A DNA stretch of 64,000 nucleotides from Elysia chlorotica (Eukaryota > Mollusca > Gastropoda > Plakobranchidae). Below, piece after piece: positions 39,001-49,770 of the stretch. Below the pieces are notes generated by a model. The model saw nothing but the letters and a program-made list of their open reading frames with translations, was not told the DNA's origin and ran no database searches. A program made the position numbers and the translations under genes. The stretch spans positions 452,971 to 516,970 of the forward strand of contig RQTK01000286.1 in NCBI GenBank assembly GCA_003991915.1, given 5' to 3'. How positions within the stretch are numbered: position 1 is the first letter of the stretch; the number at the start of each line of letters is the position of its first letter.

Positions 39001-42000
39001 TCTGTTCTTGATCTTTTTGATAATAGTCTGTTGCTTCTTTTGGACGTTTCGTATTTACTATGTAGAGGATGGTTTGTGTCTGATGTAATGCATTTGGCTT
39101 TTTTAATTACTTGTAAAAAATACATGTCCTTGAAAGACGTCAGTTCACAGCCAATAATTCGGGAAGCTTTCTTTATTATTTTTTCTACTCTTTGCGAGTG
39201 GGCTTTTGATAGGTTTCCTCCAAAACATGTAATTCCAAAAGAAATTAAACTTTGGATACAGGAAACATAAAAGATTTTCATAATATTGTAATCGACATCG
39301 AAAGACTTTAATTTCCTTAAAAAATATAGTCGTTGATTAGCTTTTTTAATCAGAATTTCAATATGTGCGTTAAAAGAAAGTTTACAATCAATGGTGAGGC
39401 CAAGATATTTTTATGTGTCAACAACTTCAAGTAGTAGTTTAAGCAGTCACTGGTCTTTATTTATTTTATTTTTTTTAACCTAAATACTTATTCCTTTTCA
39501 CAAAACTAAAAGCTATTCAATATCAAGGTGAATTATACTTATTCCTAAAATCATGTGTAAATTTACACAGTCGTAATTATTCTTAGTAGTCTTTTTATCT
39601 TCTTCTAATTTATTCAAAGCTTTCAAAGGAAATGTTAAAGGTCTTTCCATCACAGTTAATCTTTATTTCCGTCCGCATCTCAGCCTGGCCGGTGTGTCTC
39701 GAAGTGTCACTATCACAGCCGCCTACATCATGACTGTGACTAACCTGGGCTGGAGAGATGCCCTCAACTCAATCCGTGGGGCCAGGAGTGTTGCCAACCC
39801 CAACTTTGGCTTTCAGAAACAGCTGCAGAACTACGACAGTGAGCACATAGAGGAGGTGAGAATCACAGCCAAGGGGGTACCGAATGTCAAACTGACTTTT
39901 ACACAGTACAATTATATGTCTTGGTTTAGATTTTATCTTGTGTTTTTATCTATAGTGAACTGGACCAGAAGGTATAATATTGTTTGTTTTTCTTCAGTCT
40001 GTAAAGATCTTCCTTTTTTTTTCTGAGAGCATGACAGTTTAAATGTCGACTGCCTTCACAAATTTAAGAGATCAAAAAAAAACCTGTGCCATGGCTTTTA
40101 TTAAAACATATTTGTTTCCAGGTGAAAATGTCTATGAAGGAATTAAAGGAGATTTTTTTTTCTTCTATTTTTGTTAACAAAAAAAACAGTTAAGGGAAGT
40201 GGAGCCAGTTGCTTTTTCTAAACCTCCCAGATTTTTGTTTAAGTTGGTCTTACTTTATCAAATTGAACATTAAAGTTGCAATAATATCAGCACAGGTGTT
40301 TTTTAACTAACTGTTTGGTCTGAAAATTATGGACTACCTTTTTCTACCTCACAGATCACAACTTTTTTTGTGTGTGCGTTTCTGTTACCAGGAAAGAAAA
40401 AAATTCCATGCCACGTTTCCCCACCCTAGTCCTTTCAACGATGAGGAAGAATGTCGGCACAACCTCCACAGCTACCAGCATTACCTGCTTACAGGCAAAG
40501 AGCGAGGGAAGTCTGACGATTTGTACCCTCTGCCTCATAAAGCCTATCAAGGCACCACAGAACAGAACGAGAAAGACAGTCCTACGACTGCGGGATCGAA
40601 GGATGTTTCTAAGGTAGAGCATTCTGGGAAGGTTGAAAAAGATGATGGAAGACGTGAATCTGAGAGTGAGGAAGGGGAAATTCAGCCTGAGGACTCCCAA
40701 AACCATCACCACCACCATCATCATCATCATCATCAACACCACAAACACCACCACCATCATCATCTCCAAAACTCTACTGAATCTAATCATGAGCATCGTC
40801 ATTGCCATCATTATGATGACGGTGATGACGCTTAAAGTTTCTCGTTCACGATCTGCCTCGAGGAACTATGACAAAGGAGATGCAAGTATTTCGTGTCTAT
40901 ATTTCTTATCGTTGATATTCCATATGTATAGTTGTATCACTAGTAGATCACATGCCCCTTTCACAGCCTTGTCAAAATCAAAGTAATGCTCACCTATATC
41001 TTAGTAGCACAAGTTGGTTACTTGGCCTCACACGCTCCGGATGTCTACCCTTTCTTTTTTTCAAGAAACCAGAACCCAAATTAATGTTGACCAATTTTCA
41101 ACCTCACTTCATTCTCTTTTGTTGTCTTTTCCTTCCGAGTTCCTGTTTTAGCATTTTTTATTTTTCGTTGTTGTGGTTTTTGTTGTGCTGTTTATTATTC
41201 ATGTTGTTGGTGATATGAAAGCACATTTTTTTGAGAGACTATAATTATAGACAGAATAGATACATGTCGTTTACATGTCCAAAATACCCAGATGTTAGTC
41301 ATTTTTAGTTCAATCTGCACCACCCAAATTCTGCGACGTGCATGTTTTGCCCACCCTGCCAACATTTACTTGAGGTTACACAAAATGGATTTACCGCTTG
41401 GCTGCGCAGAGTTCAAAAACGGCCTCCTCTGTCGGACTGCGTAGAGGTTGAAAACGGTCCCTCTGCATTTGACTTCTTTTTTTTTTTAAAGAAGGAAATA
41501 TGCGGTTCCACCCGTCAGTCTGTATTAAAATGGTGACTAGACATATTTGCTTCGATTTTTATCACATAACATTGATAAAATATCTGATTTTGACAACATG
41601 GTGATACAAGTGAAGAGGGAAAACAAATTTTTTTAAGAGAGTTATGTATGGCTTTCAAAACTTAAACGAAGAAATTTTGTATTCTGACTATCAAATTTTC
41701 TCTCAAACTTGATCAATTCGACTTCAATGTTTTTGGCAACACATGCACATAATTTGTATCATGTGTGTGTGAAGATTCAATCATTTTCCTTCTTTTGGTT
41801 TTAATTAAAACAGCTCATTCTACTCACAGCAGATTTGTAAGATCATGCTTAAAAGGAACTTATAATGCTAAATGAACAGGTTTTCCAAAAGGTAAAATGT
41901 CCCTTAAAGAGAATGTATACAGGCACATTACAACTTAACTATGAATGCGATGAACTGTGAAAGTAGATCTAGTGCATGTGTTGGACTTAAACTTAAGCTG

Positions 42001-45000
42001 TTATGTGACTATGTACATCTATATATATGATTGTCTTCGTCTCAAAATAAGACATGCGATCAAATCCAAACCTCTCCACCCTAAAATCCCAAATTTTACA
42101 GTAAAATTACAAATGGGCCTGACAATTTTAGAGTCGTAAAACTAATAACATCAAACGCCTAATCAATTTTTTAACGAAAATTAACGAATTAATACAACTA
42201 AAAATGTTTTTTTTTTTAAACGAACAGACACAACAATTACTGCTTCCTCCCCTTCCTTGAACAACAAACAAATCAAAAGTGCTATGAATATTGATTCTTT
42301 TTATTTTATCAGTGTGTGTGCAAATTTTAATGCGCACAGTGCACTGTTTTCTTAGAACGCTTGGTTAATTATTACTTCTGATTATAAATTACTGAGCCTA
42401 CTTTAATTTGATGCAACCTCTTCAAGCAAACATATTGAGTTCCTATAGTTATAGATCCCGAAGATACTTAATTTTGAGTTCAGCACAGTTTAAATTTAGC
42501 TGCAATACTTTGTCCACCCTACAGGCCCCACGAGTTTCGTGGGTTCCCAGCTAGTTTTTTGATAATTTTGAAGGCCTCACAATTTTCACAGAAATTGTTT
42601 CTTCTCTCATATCTTAAGGCAAGACAATCAGTGACACTGAATATAAATATTGAGTGGGGTACAATGAAAGTAAATTTTAATCTGAAACTCCTAATAATTT
42701 TCACAATTATACCCTCGTTCAATTTTAAACGTGAAGTCTCCCCTCTACAAAACATGAAGAGGAAAGCAGAACATGCTTTGCAATTACTCTTAGAATCTAT
42801 CATTTGACGCTTTGGAAACTTCTATGCATTCTAGGTAAAGAAAAGCTCTGGACAATGTCTTCATTTGTGAGACTGAGAGTAAGGAAAGTGGTGTGGGTTT
42901 TTGTGGGTTTTTTTCAGAAAGACCTTGTTCTCTTTTCATCTGCATGGTGTTTATATTTATTTTCTTTTTCTCTGGCCCCCCCCCCCTCCCTCCCCTTTCA
43001 CATCTAAACTAGATTCATATGGGTGAGTAATATGCTCAATATACATTTTTCAAAATGAAACTCAGCTCGCAATCAGTAGATTGTAGAAATCTTTTTCACA
43101 TAAAATATGCACGTAGAGTCTCATTAGTACATCTCTTTGCTGATTCTTGCTTTAACAAGTCAAGTCCTTGACCAGATTCCCAAGATGCTTGTATGTGTCG
43201 CTTGTCTTGACATACCATCCCAAAGATGAAGTTCATAATACTGTTTTACCTATTCTTTCTTAAAACTGTGTTTTCCTGAGCAAGGTGTGATCTGTCAAGT
43301 TCGCAGAATTCTAAAACCTTGCATAACTCCTGGCCTGATTATCTTAAAAAAAAAATATATATATATATCAGGGTGAGATGTGTCATAAAAAATGTGTGCT
43401 TATGTACCAGGGGTAAATCATTGTCATCATCACCATCATTATCATTATCATCAGCATCATCATCATCATCATCATCATCAACACAACTGTAAAAAAAAAG
43501 AGGTTTTTCCCTTTACCAGTAAAAAAAAAAATTCTAAAAAGATGTTTTATGTATTAATTCTCGAGTCTCCAGGAATCATCAGCACAGTTTAACCCTAATC
43601 GCTCATCTTGTTTTCTACCCTTATCTGTACAGTGTGAAGTCTCGATGGGTCCTTACTTTTGAACGCTTAAAGTTTCTCGTTCACGATCTGCCTCGAGGAA
43701 CTATGACAAAGGAGATGCAAGTATTTCGTGTCTATATTTCTTATCGTTGGTATTCCATTTGTATAGTTGTATCACTAGTAGATCACATGCTCCTTTCACA
43801 GCCTTGTCAAAATCAAAGTAATGCTCACCTATATCTTAGTAGCACTAGTTGATTACTTGGCCTCACACGCTCTGGATGTCTACCCTTTCTTTTTTTCAAG
43901 AAACCAGAACCCAAATTAGTGTTGACCAATTTTCAACCTCACTTCATTCTCTTTTGTTGTCTTTTCCTTCCGAGTTCCTGTTTTAGCATTTTTTATTTTT
44001 TGTTGTTGTGGTTTTTGTTGTGCTGTTTATTATTCATGTTGTCGGTGATATGAAAGCACATTTTTTCGAGAGACTATAATTATAGATAGAATAGACAAAT
44101 CTAGCCTACATGTCAAATATATCCAGATGTTAGCTATTTTTAATACAATATGTATTACACAAATATCGAGACGTGCATGGTAGTCTCATGTTTTGTCCAC
44201 CCTGCTAACATTTACTTGGCATTACACAAAATAGGTAAACCACTTGGCTGCGCAGAGATCGAAAACAACATCATCAAACAACAAATTTTCTCTCGAACCT
44301 GATCAAGACATGTACATAATTTGTATTGTATGTGTGTGAAGACTCAATAATTTTTCTTCTTTCGGTTTTAATTAAAACTGCTCATTCTACTCACAGCAGA
44401 TTTGTAAGATCATGCTTAAAGGGAACTTATAATACTAAATGAACTATTTTCCAAAAGGTAAAATGTAAACAAGCACATTACAACTTAACTATGAATGCGA
44501 TTGAGCTGTGAAGGTAGATCTAGTGCATGTGTTTGACTTAAAAACTTAGGCTGTCATTGTGACTATGTACATTTTTTGATAATTTTAAAGGGCTTGCAAT
44601 TTTTACAGACAATTATTTCTTTGCTTATATCACACGGCAAGGCAATCAGTGATACTGAATATAAATATTGAGTGGGAAACAATGGAAGCAGATTTTAATC
44701 TGAAACTCCTAATAATTTTCACGATTATACCCTCGTTCAATTTTAAACGTTAAGACTCCCCTCTACAAAACATGAAGAGGAAAGCAGAACATGCTTTGCG
44801 ATCACTCTTAGAATTTATCATTTGACGCTTTGGAAACTTTTCTATGCATTCTAGGGAAAGAAAAGCTCTGGACAATGTCTTCATTTGTGAGACTGAGAGT
44901 AAGGAAAGTGGTGTGGGTTTTTGTGACTTTTTTTGTTTTATTTCAGAAATGTCTTGTTCTCTTTTTATCTGCATGGTGTTTATATTTATTTTAATTTTTT

Positions 45001-45478
45001 CTCTGGTTCCCCTCCCCTTTCATATCTAAACTAGATTCATATGGGTGAGTAATATTCTCAATATACATTACTCTAAAATGAAACTCAGCTCGCAATCAGT
45101 AGATTGTAAAAATCTTTTTCACATAAAATATGCATGTAGAGTCTCATTAGTACATCTCTTTGCTTTAACAAGTCAAGTCCTTGACCAGATTCTCAAGATG
45201 GTTGTATGTGTCGCTTGTCTTGACATACCATCCCAAAGATGAAGTTCATAATACTGTTTTACCTATTCTTTCTTAAAACTGTGTTTTCCTGAGCAAGGTG
45301 TGATCTGTCAAGTTCGCAGAATTCTAAAACCTTGCATAACTCCTGGCCTGATTATCTTAAAAAAAAAATATATACTGTATATGTATATATATCAGGGTGA
45401 GATGTGTCATAAAAAATGTGTGCTTATGTACCAGGGGTAAATCATTGTCATCATCACCATCATTATCATTATCATCAG

Positions 45479-45519
<41 letters not shown>

Positions 45520-46712
45520 ACACAACCGTAAAAAAAAAAAGAGGTTTATCCCTTTACCGGTAAAAAAAAAAATTCTAAAAAGATGTTTTGTGTATTAATT
45601 CTCGAGTGTCCAGGAATCATCAGCACAGTTTAACCCTAATCGCTCATCTTGTTTTCTACCCTTATCTGTACAGTGTGAAGTCTCGATGGATCCTTACTTT
45701 TGTTAAGTAGCCATAGATATTTGAGAAATGAATATGCATGAAATTTGAAAGGAAAGGTGTTAGTTTAAGTATTTCATTTTAAATGAAAAACAAAAAACAA
45801 CCTCTTACAGGTAGAGTTTTTTTTTAATGCTCCAACTTATTTCATTTTATTGTTTGTCTCCCATGTGTATTTAGGGCGTTTATGATTATAAGACTGAGCA
45901 TAAAACTCATAAAACAAGTTTTGTTGTTATTGCAAAAAGTCTTAAATCTCTTACAGGCAAAAATATTTTAAATGAATTTTTAAACATTATACATACCTGT
46001 ATTTTTTCCACTCCTTGAAAATCTCAAATCATAAAAATTCTCCTGATTATGAATTTTTTGTTAAATTGAGTATATATACAAAAATAATGTAAATTTATTA
46101 TCCCTTAAATAATGAATTTTATTTTTAATTAATGAGAACTGCAGCAAATTTATCATGCTCATAAATTATAGGATATTCAAGAATAAAATGATTTTTCCAG
46201 CGATTTTTTTGCCTTTACATTCTTTATAAACTTGTGCTTATATATGGCTAAGAAATATCATCTGTTTGGCACCTGAAGTCCAAAATATTTTTATCCCAAA
46301 TTAATCCTTCAAGGGCGTTTCTTTTTGTTCACCAATATCTATAATCTTGATAAAGAAAATATTTGTAAATAAAGTTTACGTAATTAGTGTAAAAATACAT
46401 GTATTTAGTAAATTTTTCAAGCTTCAATATAAGGGGAAAGAATGAAAACTTTAAGATGTCAGCCGTAGATATTTTGTTAGATTTGTTCATAATCAACTGA
46501 ATTCTCCTGCCCTTTTTTTTTCATTGCCTCTGCTGCGTGCCGATCACATCCCTGCACACTGGTAGGACCCGACAAGAGAGAAAAGTAGTCGCGAGGTGAC
46601 GGCAACTGCCAGCCTCACGTCGATGGCAAATTCAGACGGACTGGAAGAGGAAGTAGATAAACTGTTTGTGAGCTCATCTGTGTCAGACTCTAAGATCAAG
46701 AGGCAGCTTTGA
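36022..46712 (+). CDS. DUSP22-like: DUSP22/JSP1-like dual-specificity phosphatase, two possible 3' ends
   Basis: Core exons 36022-36042, 37703-37819, 38203-38327 and 39684-39855 encode 145 aa starting MGNGMNK (Gly2 is a myristoylation site in the family) and ending EHIEE. Catalytic elements fall at human DUSP22 positions: general acid Asp57 (ASDSP), HCLAGVSRS with Cys88 and Arg94, and AYIMT. Known role: membrane-tethered phosphatase modulating JNK and other kinase signalling. End A reads through exon 40392-40835 to TAA, adding 147 aa with a His-rich tail (292 aa total). End B would use a gtagag donor at 40614 and an acceptor before 46566, adding 74 + 48 aa (267 aa). Both keep the frame; which is used cannot be seen from DNA. 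Human DUSP22 is shorter, so the C-terminal half is lineage-specific. Confidence 0.92.
36500..36600 (+). mobile_element. LINE 3'-end fragment with (GAT)n tail
   Basis: Nearly identical to the last ~90 bp of the LINE at 11.6 kb (gatcagccatgcgtgcagta, gtccactgatgtggatgttg, cgttaatcaaaataccgatg) and ends in the same GAT repeat. Severely 5'-truncated; lies in the first DUSP22-like intron. Confidence 0.9.
37170..37300 (+). mobile_element. Possible tRNA-like SINE head
   Basis: aggggcaaactggttcgagt matches the head region of the 16.4-kb SINE, and tagttcgaagccga is B-box-like. The body is too eroded to confirm. Confidence 0.35.
37703..37819 (+). CDS. DUSP22-like: DUSP22-like exon 2
   Basis: 39 codons, ILPGLYIGNFRDAKD ... 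THIVSIHD, between tctctttcag and gtaagtat. Conserved substrate-pocket scaffold. Confidence 0.95.
38203..38327 (+). CDS. DUSP22-like: DUSP22-like exon 3
   Basis: NKEYLCIQASDSPDQDL ... GGGVLVH plus two bases of the catalytic Cys codon; donor gttagt. Asp57 lies in ASDSP. The intron splits the active-site Cys codon TG|C. Confidence 0.94.
38690..39420 (-). mobile_element. Second LINE family fragment with (GATAA)n-type tail
   Basis: In minus orientation: RT C-terminal wording KYLGLTID, KANQRLYFLRKLKSF, IQSLISFGITCFGGNLSKA, KKASRIIGCEL and YKNSFIPTSIRRL, then a 3' end reading ccctatgggataataaagga followed by repeated ttatc. This is a different LINE from the 11.6-kb one. It sits in the intron that splits the DUSP22 Cys codon. 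The 5' end is truncated; an internal stop at 'VDT*KYLG' indicates decay. Confidence 0.85.
38940..39281 (-). pseudogene. LINE RT C-terminal remnant
   Basis: 113-codon open frame from the LINE above. Its homologs end FIPTSI/FIPNAI..LN in animal LINEs. Not a host gene. Confidence 0.85.
39684..39855 (+). CDS. DUSP22-like: DUSP22-like exon 4 (active-site loop)
   Basis: Completes Cys88 and gives LAGVSRSVTITAAYIMTVTN, GWRDALN, ANPNFGFQKQL and EHIEE; donor gtgaga. Arg94 of the HCX5R loop is present. Confidence 0.95.
40392..40835 (+). CDS. DUSP22-like: DUSP22-like exon 5, with His-rich read-through tail
   Basis: After ctgttaccag the frame continues ERKKFHATFPHPSPF through a charged linker (SESEEGEIQPEDSQ) into runs of 10 and then 6 His, ending YDDGDDA and TAA (40833-40835). 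The CAC/CAT codon mix shows partial repeat origin. A possible internal donor (aag|gtagag at 40613/40614) would remove the His tail. Confidence 0.75.
   Translation, partial: ERKKFHATFPHPSPFNDEEECRHNLHSYQHYLLTGKERGKSDDLYPLPHKAYQGTTEQNEKDSPTTAGSKDVSKVEHSGKVEKDDGRRESESEEGEIQPEDSQNHHHHHHHHHHQHHKHHHHHHLQNSTESNHEHRHCHHYDDGDDA
40829..43660 (+). repeat. Tandem segmental duplication, copy A
   Basis: Begins at the exon 5 stop codon (acgcttaaagtttctcgttc) and ends gaagtctcgatgggtcctta. It matches copy B nearly throughout but keeps a ~540-bp stretch (about 42005-42550) that copy B lacks. Contains CAT microsatellite 43436-43479. Confidence 0.93.
43663..45701 (+). repeat. Tandem segmental duplication, copy B
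   Basis: Directly follows copy A, starting acgcttaaagtttctcgttc again and ending gaagtctcgatggatcctta. Differences are scattered substitutions, several deletions and a longer CAT run (45452-45519). Confidence 0.93.
46566..46712 (+). CDS. DUSP22-like: Candidate alternative terminal exon of DUSP22-like gene
   Basis: An acceptor (pyrimidine-rich cctttttttttcattgcc, then ctggtag) precedes a 48-codon frame DPTREKSSREVTATASLTSM ... KIKRQL and TGA. It is GC-richer than its surroundings and phase 0, matching the possible donor in exon 5. Nothing in the family identifies it, so it is inferred from splice signals, frame and composition. Confidence 0.5.
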   Translation, partial: DPTREKSSREVTATASLTSMANSDGLEEEVDKLFVSSSVSDSKIKRQL

Positions 46713-49394
46713 CATATCGGTGGATTATCGTCGATTGTTGTGGAATTATCGAGTGGGAACGCAGATCATTTTTTAACACAAACAAAATCACTTTATTTGT
46801 ATCAAACTTCAATTAATCTGAGACTTTTTAAGTTCATAACAGTACATCTAGTTCATTTAATTAAAATTTATGCTCTTTAACCCAAATGTTTAATATCAAT
46901 ATACATCCACACACATTTCTGTTTTTTGTTGTTACATTTTTTTTGTGTGTTTTCGTAATGCAGTATTATAAAGTATAACTTAAGTTATTTGATGTGAATT
47001 TTAGTTTTGATGAGTATATGTGCATATGATATACAGGTATTATACTTGAATCAAAATATTTAATTATATGATTTAAAGCACTTTTTACCCATGTTTATAA
47101 AAGGAGCTGTGTTCTTCGAAAAATAACTCTGCTAGTCATGAAAATTTCAGTTTGTTCCCAGTACTAATGGAATTGTATGCAAGTAATCCTTCCTTCCTTT
47201 TCATGCTCTTATGCATCAAGTCTAATGCTCTTTTTTTTTACGAATAAATACAATTGACTTTGATTAGGAAAGATTGTAAGCTACGTTTGAATCACAAAGT
47301 CTGCTTTTTCTTAATCCAGAGAACCACAATCATGTCTTTCAGCCAATTCCTATGGCTTGATATTAACAATAATCTATCTTTACTCAACTCTGTAGATAGA
47401 TAAAATTTGACTTTTACTTAAAGAGTTTGAAACAAATTTAAGTTCTATACGTTTTAAACATAATCTTGCTCAACCTTTTATCTCAAAAGAGAGTTTGAGA
47501 AATCTGTCTTCAAAGAATAAGTACCTTAGAACAGAATAGTTTTATAAATGAATAATAACAAAGCTATTCTCAAAGTACAGATTTTTTACATTCTCATTTT
47601 CAAACAGAGTGGAGAAACAAGCAAAATCAATGAGGGGTTTGCCTTTTGCCCGTAAATTTTCTGATTTTCAGTATTAAGAATTTTTTTAAAATTTAATTGG
47701 CAGGTTATTGTTCAGTACAGATTTGTCAAGGTATTATGCTTTGATTCAATGTTACACTGCTTGACAAAAGTCATTAATCGAGTTGGCACCACTGTTTGAT
47801 AAAGTTAAAAGTAAGGCCTTGAACTGTACATGAGCCTTGATCTTTAGCCCTCAAATTCAAGGGGTTGGTTTGTTCTAGATGATCATCAGAAGTTGCTTGA
47901 AACTTTCAAGTCTCTCTCTCTACATATATATATATATATAACTTGCTACCATTTTTTCCATATGACTTTTCCTGTCTGTGTGATTTTGTGCCTTTTTTAT
48001 ATGGTAATTTTACCTTCCTTATCTCCTCAATATGATTCTGTGTTGTGTATTTATTTGTTCTATCTCATGCATTTTTATCTGCCTTAAAATGGGATGTTTA
48101 CATTAATTTTTTACATACATGTGTACTCTTTAGCTCTTGCTGCAATAATGTCCTTGAACCATCGTGACCATGAAAACCTTCTATGTTTGAATAGACAAGA
48201 TTTGCATACATTTGACTGTGTGTGGTCAAATAGAATTAGCAGCATAGTCTGAATTTTATTGTTTTTAAAAAGGCAATTTCACATAACAATAACATCACGT
48301 AAATTTCCAACAATCAAGTCGTTTTGTGTAAGGTTTCCACACAAAAAACCTAATGAAAATACAAGTTTTATTGTTTCAAAAAAATGTCTGCTGTTATTTT
48401 CACATTTTTAAATTATTGTTCCTCTTTTTTCTCATTACTTCAAATTAGCAGCATTGTACATATTTTCTTTTTCATAATTATCTTTAAACCAGTGTTGCTG
48501 ATTTGTTTTTATTTAAAACAATCTTTCTAAGCCTAGCTTAAAATAAATAAATTACAGGCAATTGTTATTCAATAATTGTGATAAAGCCTTTTTCCATACT
48601 GTGTTTGCTAACAGGCACTCTGTCTTCCACTTTTAAGTTGTTTACTTTTTAATTGATAAAATTGTGCAATTCTCATAAGGAATTTGTTATTCTCCATCAT
48701 GTTCATTTTCACTCTGTGCACGAAGTTCCAGGAACTCTTAATATTTCTCAGAAATCAGTGAATAAAAATGAATTTAACTAATTTTTTTTTTCTATTTTCA
48801 CGGTATATTAATGAAAAACCTTATTAGTTGGCTCTATTTAACTACTTATCTTGAAATAGCTTGTTAAACAAGACGACTCATCTGTTCATGTATGTTTTTG
48901 TTTTTTGCAATTTGTAAGATATAAATATTTGGTAACACCCATAAATATCAATGGAGTTTTTTCTCTCTCTCAGAGATAACTTAAAAGAGAGAAACTTTAT
49001 CAAACCCTTTGGATGTTCTGTGTTTATATTTCAATGCACCTTGGATGTACAGGGCATCCTTTATCAACCTTTCACGCACAATTTTGTTTGTTTCGACTTT
49101 CACTCGTTGAATGGGAAACTTCAGAAGCAATATAACACACATGTAAACTGTTTTAACATGTGCTGTTACATCTTTTGTACCATGCCAAGATGGCTTGTGT
49201 GTTGTGATTATTTTTTGGAGTGAAAAGTTTTTAAGTGTATTGCTAATACCATAACTGATTGTGAAATATAGCATTTTCTCGTTCATCTTGTACACCTATA
49301 ACAAAAGAGATTTGAGTGATAAATGTGACTGGTTGAAATCAGTTCGTTTCATTTGAAAAACAGAAATATTTCATATAGTAACCAGTTATTGAGA

Positions 49395-49600
49395 GTTGGA
49401 GGCGTGGTGCTCTGAGGTAGAACATCGGCTTCAGACGCCAAAGGTCTGTGGTTCGAGCCCTGGCAATCTTGTTCCCTGTTGGTTAGGTCGGCGTCAGTTT
49501 AATGTGATCGGCTGATACAGGAGTCATGGTATCTCCACCCTGTCTCGTGTTTGTCTTGGGGCCCGTCCACAATATAACCGATATAGTGCTGATGTTGGAC
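49395..49600 (+). mobile_element. tRNA-derived SINE, best full-length plus-strand copy
   Basis: Head gcgtggtgctctgaggtaga with acatcggcttcagacgcc, a canonical B box in tggttcgagccctgg (about 49451-49465), then cggcgtcagtttaatgtgat, gctgatacaggagtcatggt, the cccgtccacaatataac segment and a gatgttggac end. The architecture is a tRNA-related region plus conserved body. Confidence 0.88.
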
Positions 49601-49604
49601 ACTG

Positions 49605-49770
49605 GTAGAGAGTGCAGCTTCTATTGAAGGCACACTGTTCCCTTGTGGCTGAGACAGTGTTATTATAATCTGATCAGCTGAGACTGAAGTCCTAGTATCC
49701 TTGCTCTGTCTTTTGTGGCACAAGTTAAACTGTGAAAACATTAGTCTTGGGATCTTTCTGTTCTGATACA
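49605..49770 (+). repeat. Degenerate SINE body adjacent to the previous copy
   Basis: Order retained: ggctgagacagtgttattat, gatcagctgagactgaagtc, ctctgtcttttgtggcac, attagtcttgggatc. Older than its neighbour, in the same orientation. Confidence 0.55.

Noticed and set aside
40356-40811. Met/Val-rich minus-strand frame opposite DUSP22 exon 5
   Set aside because: It is the antisense shadow of the His-rich coding sequence.
48951-49295. Overlapping plus and minus frames of ~90-104 codons
   Set aside because: No conserved motif or splice context; both strands open by chance in AT-rich DNA.
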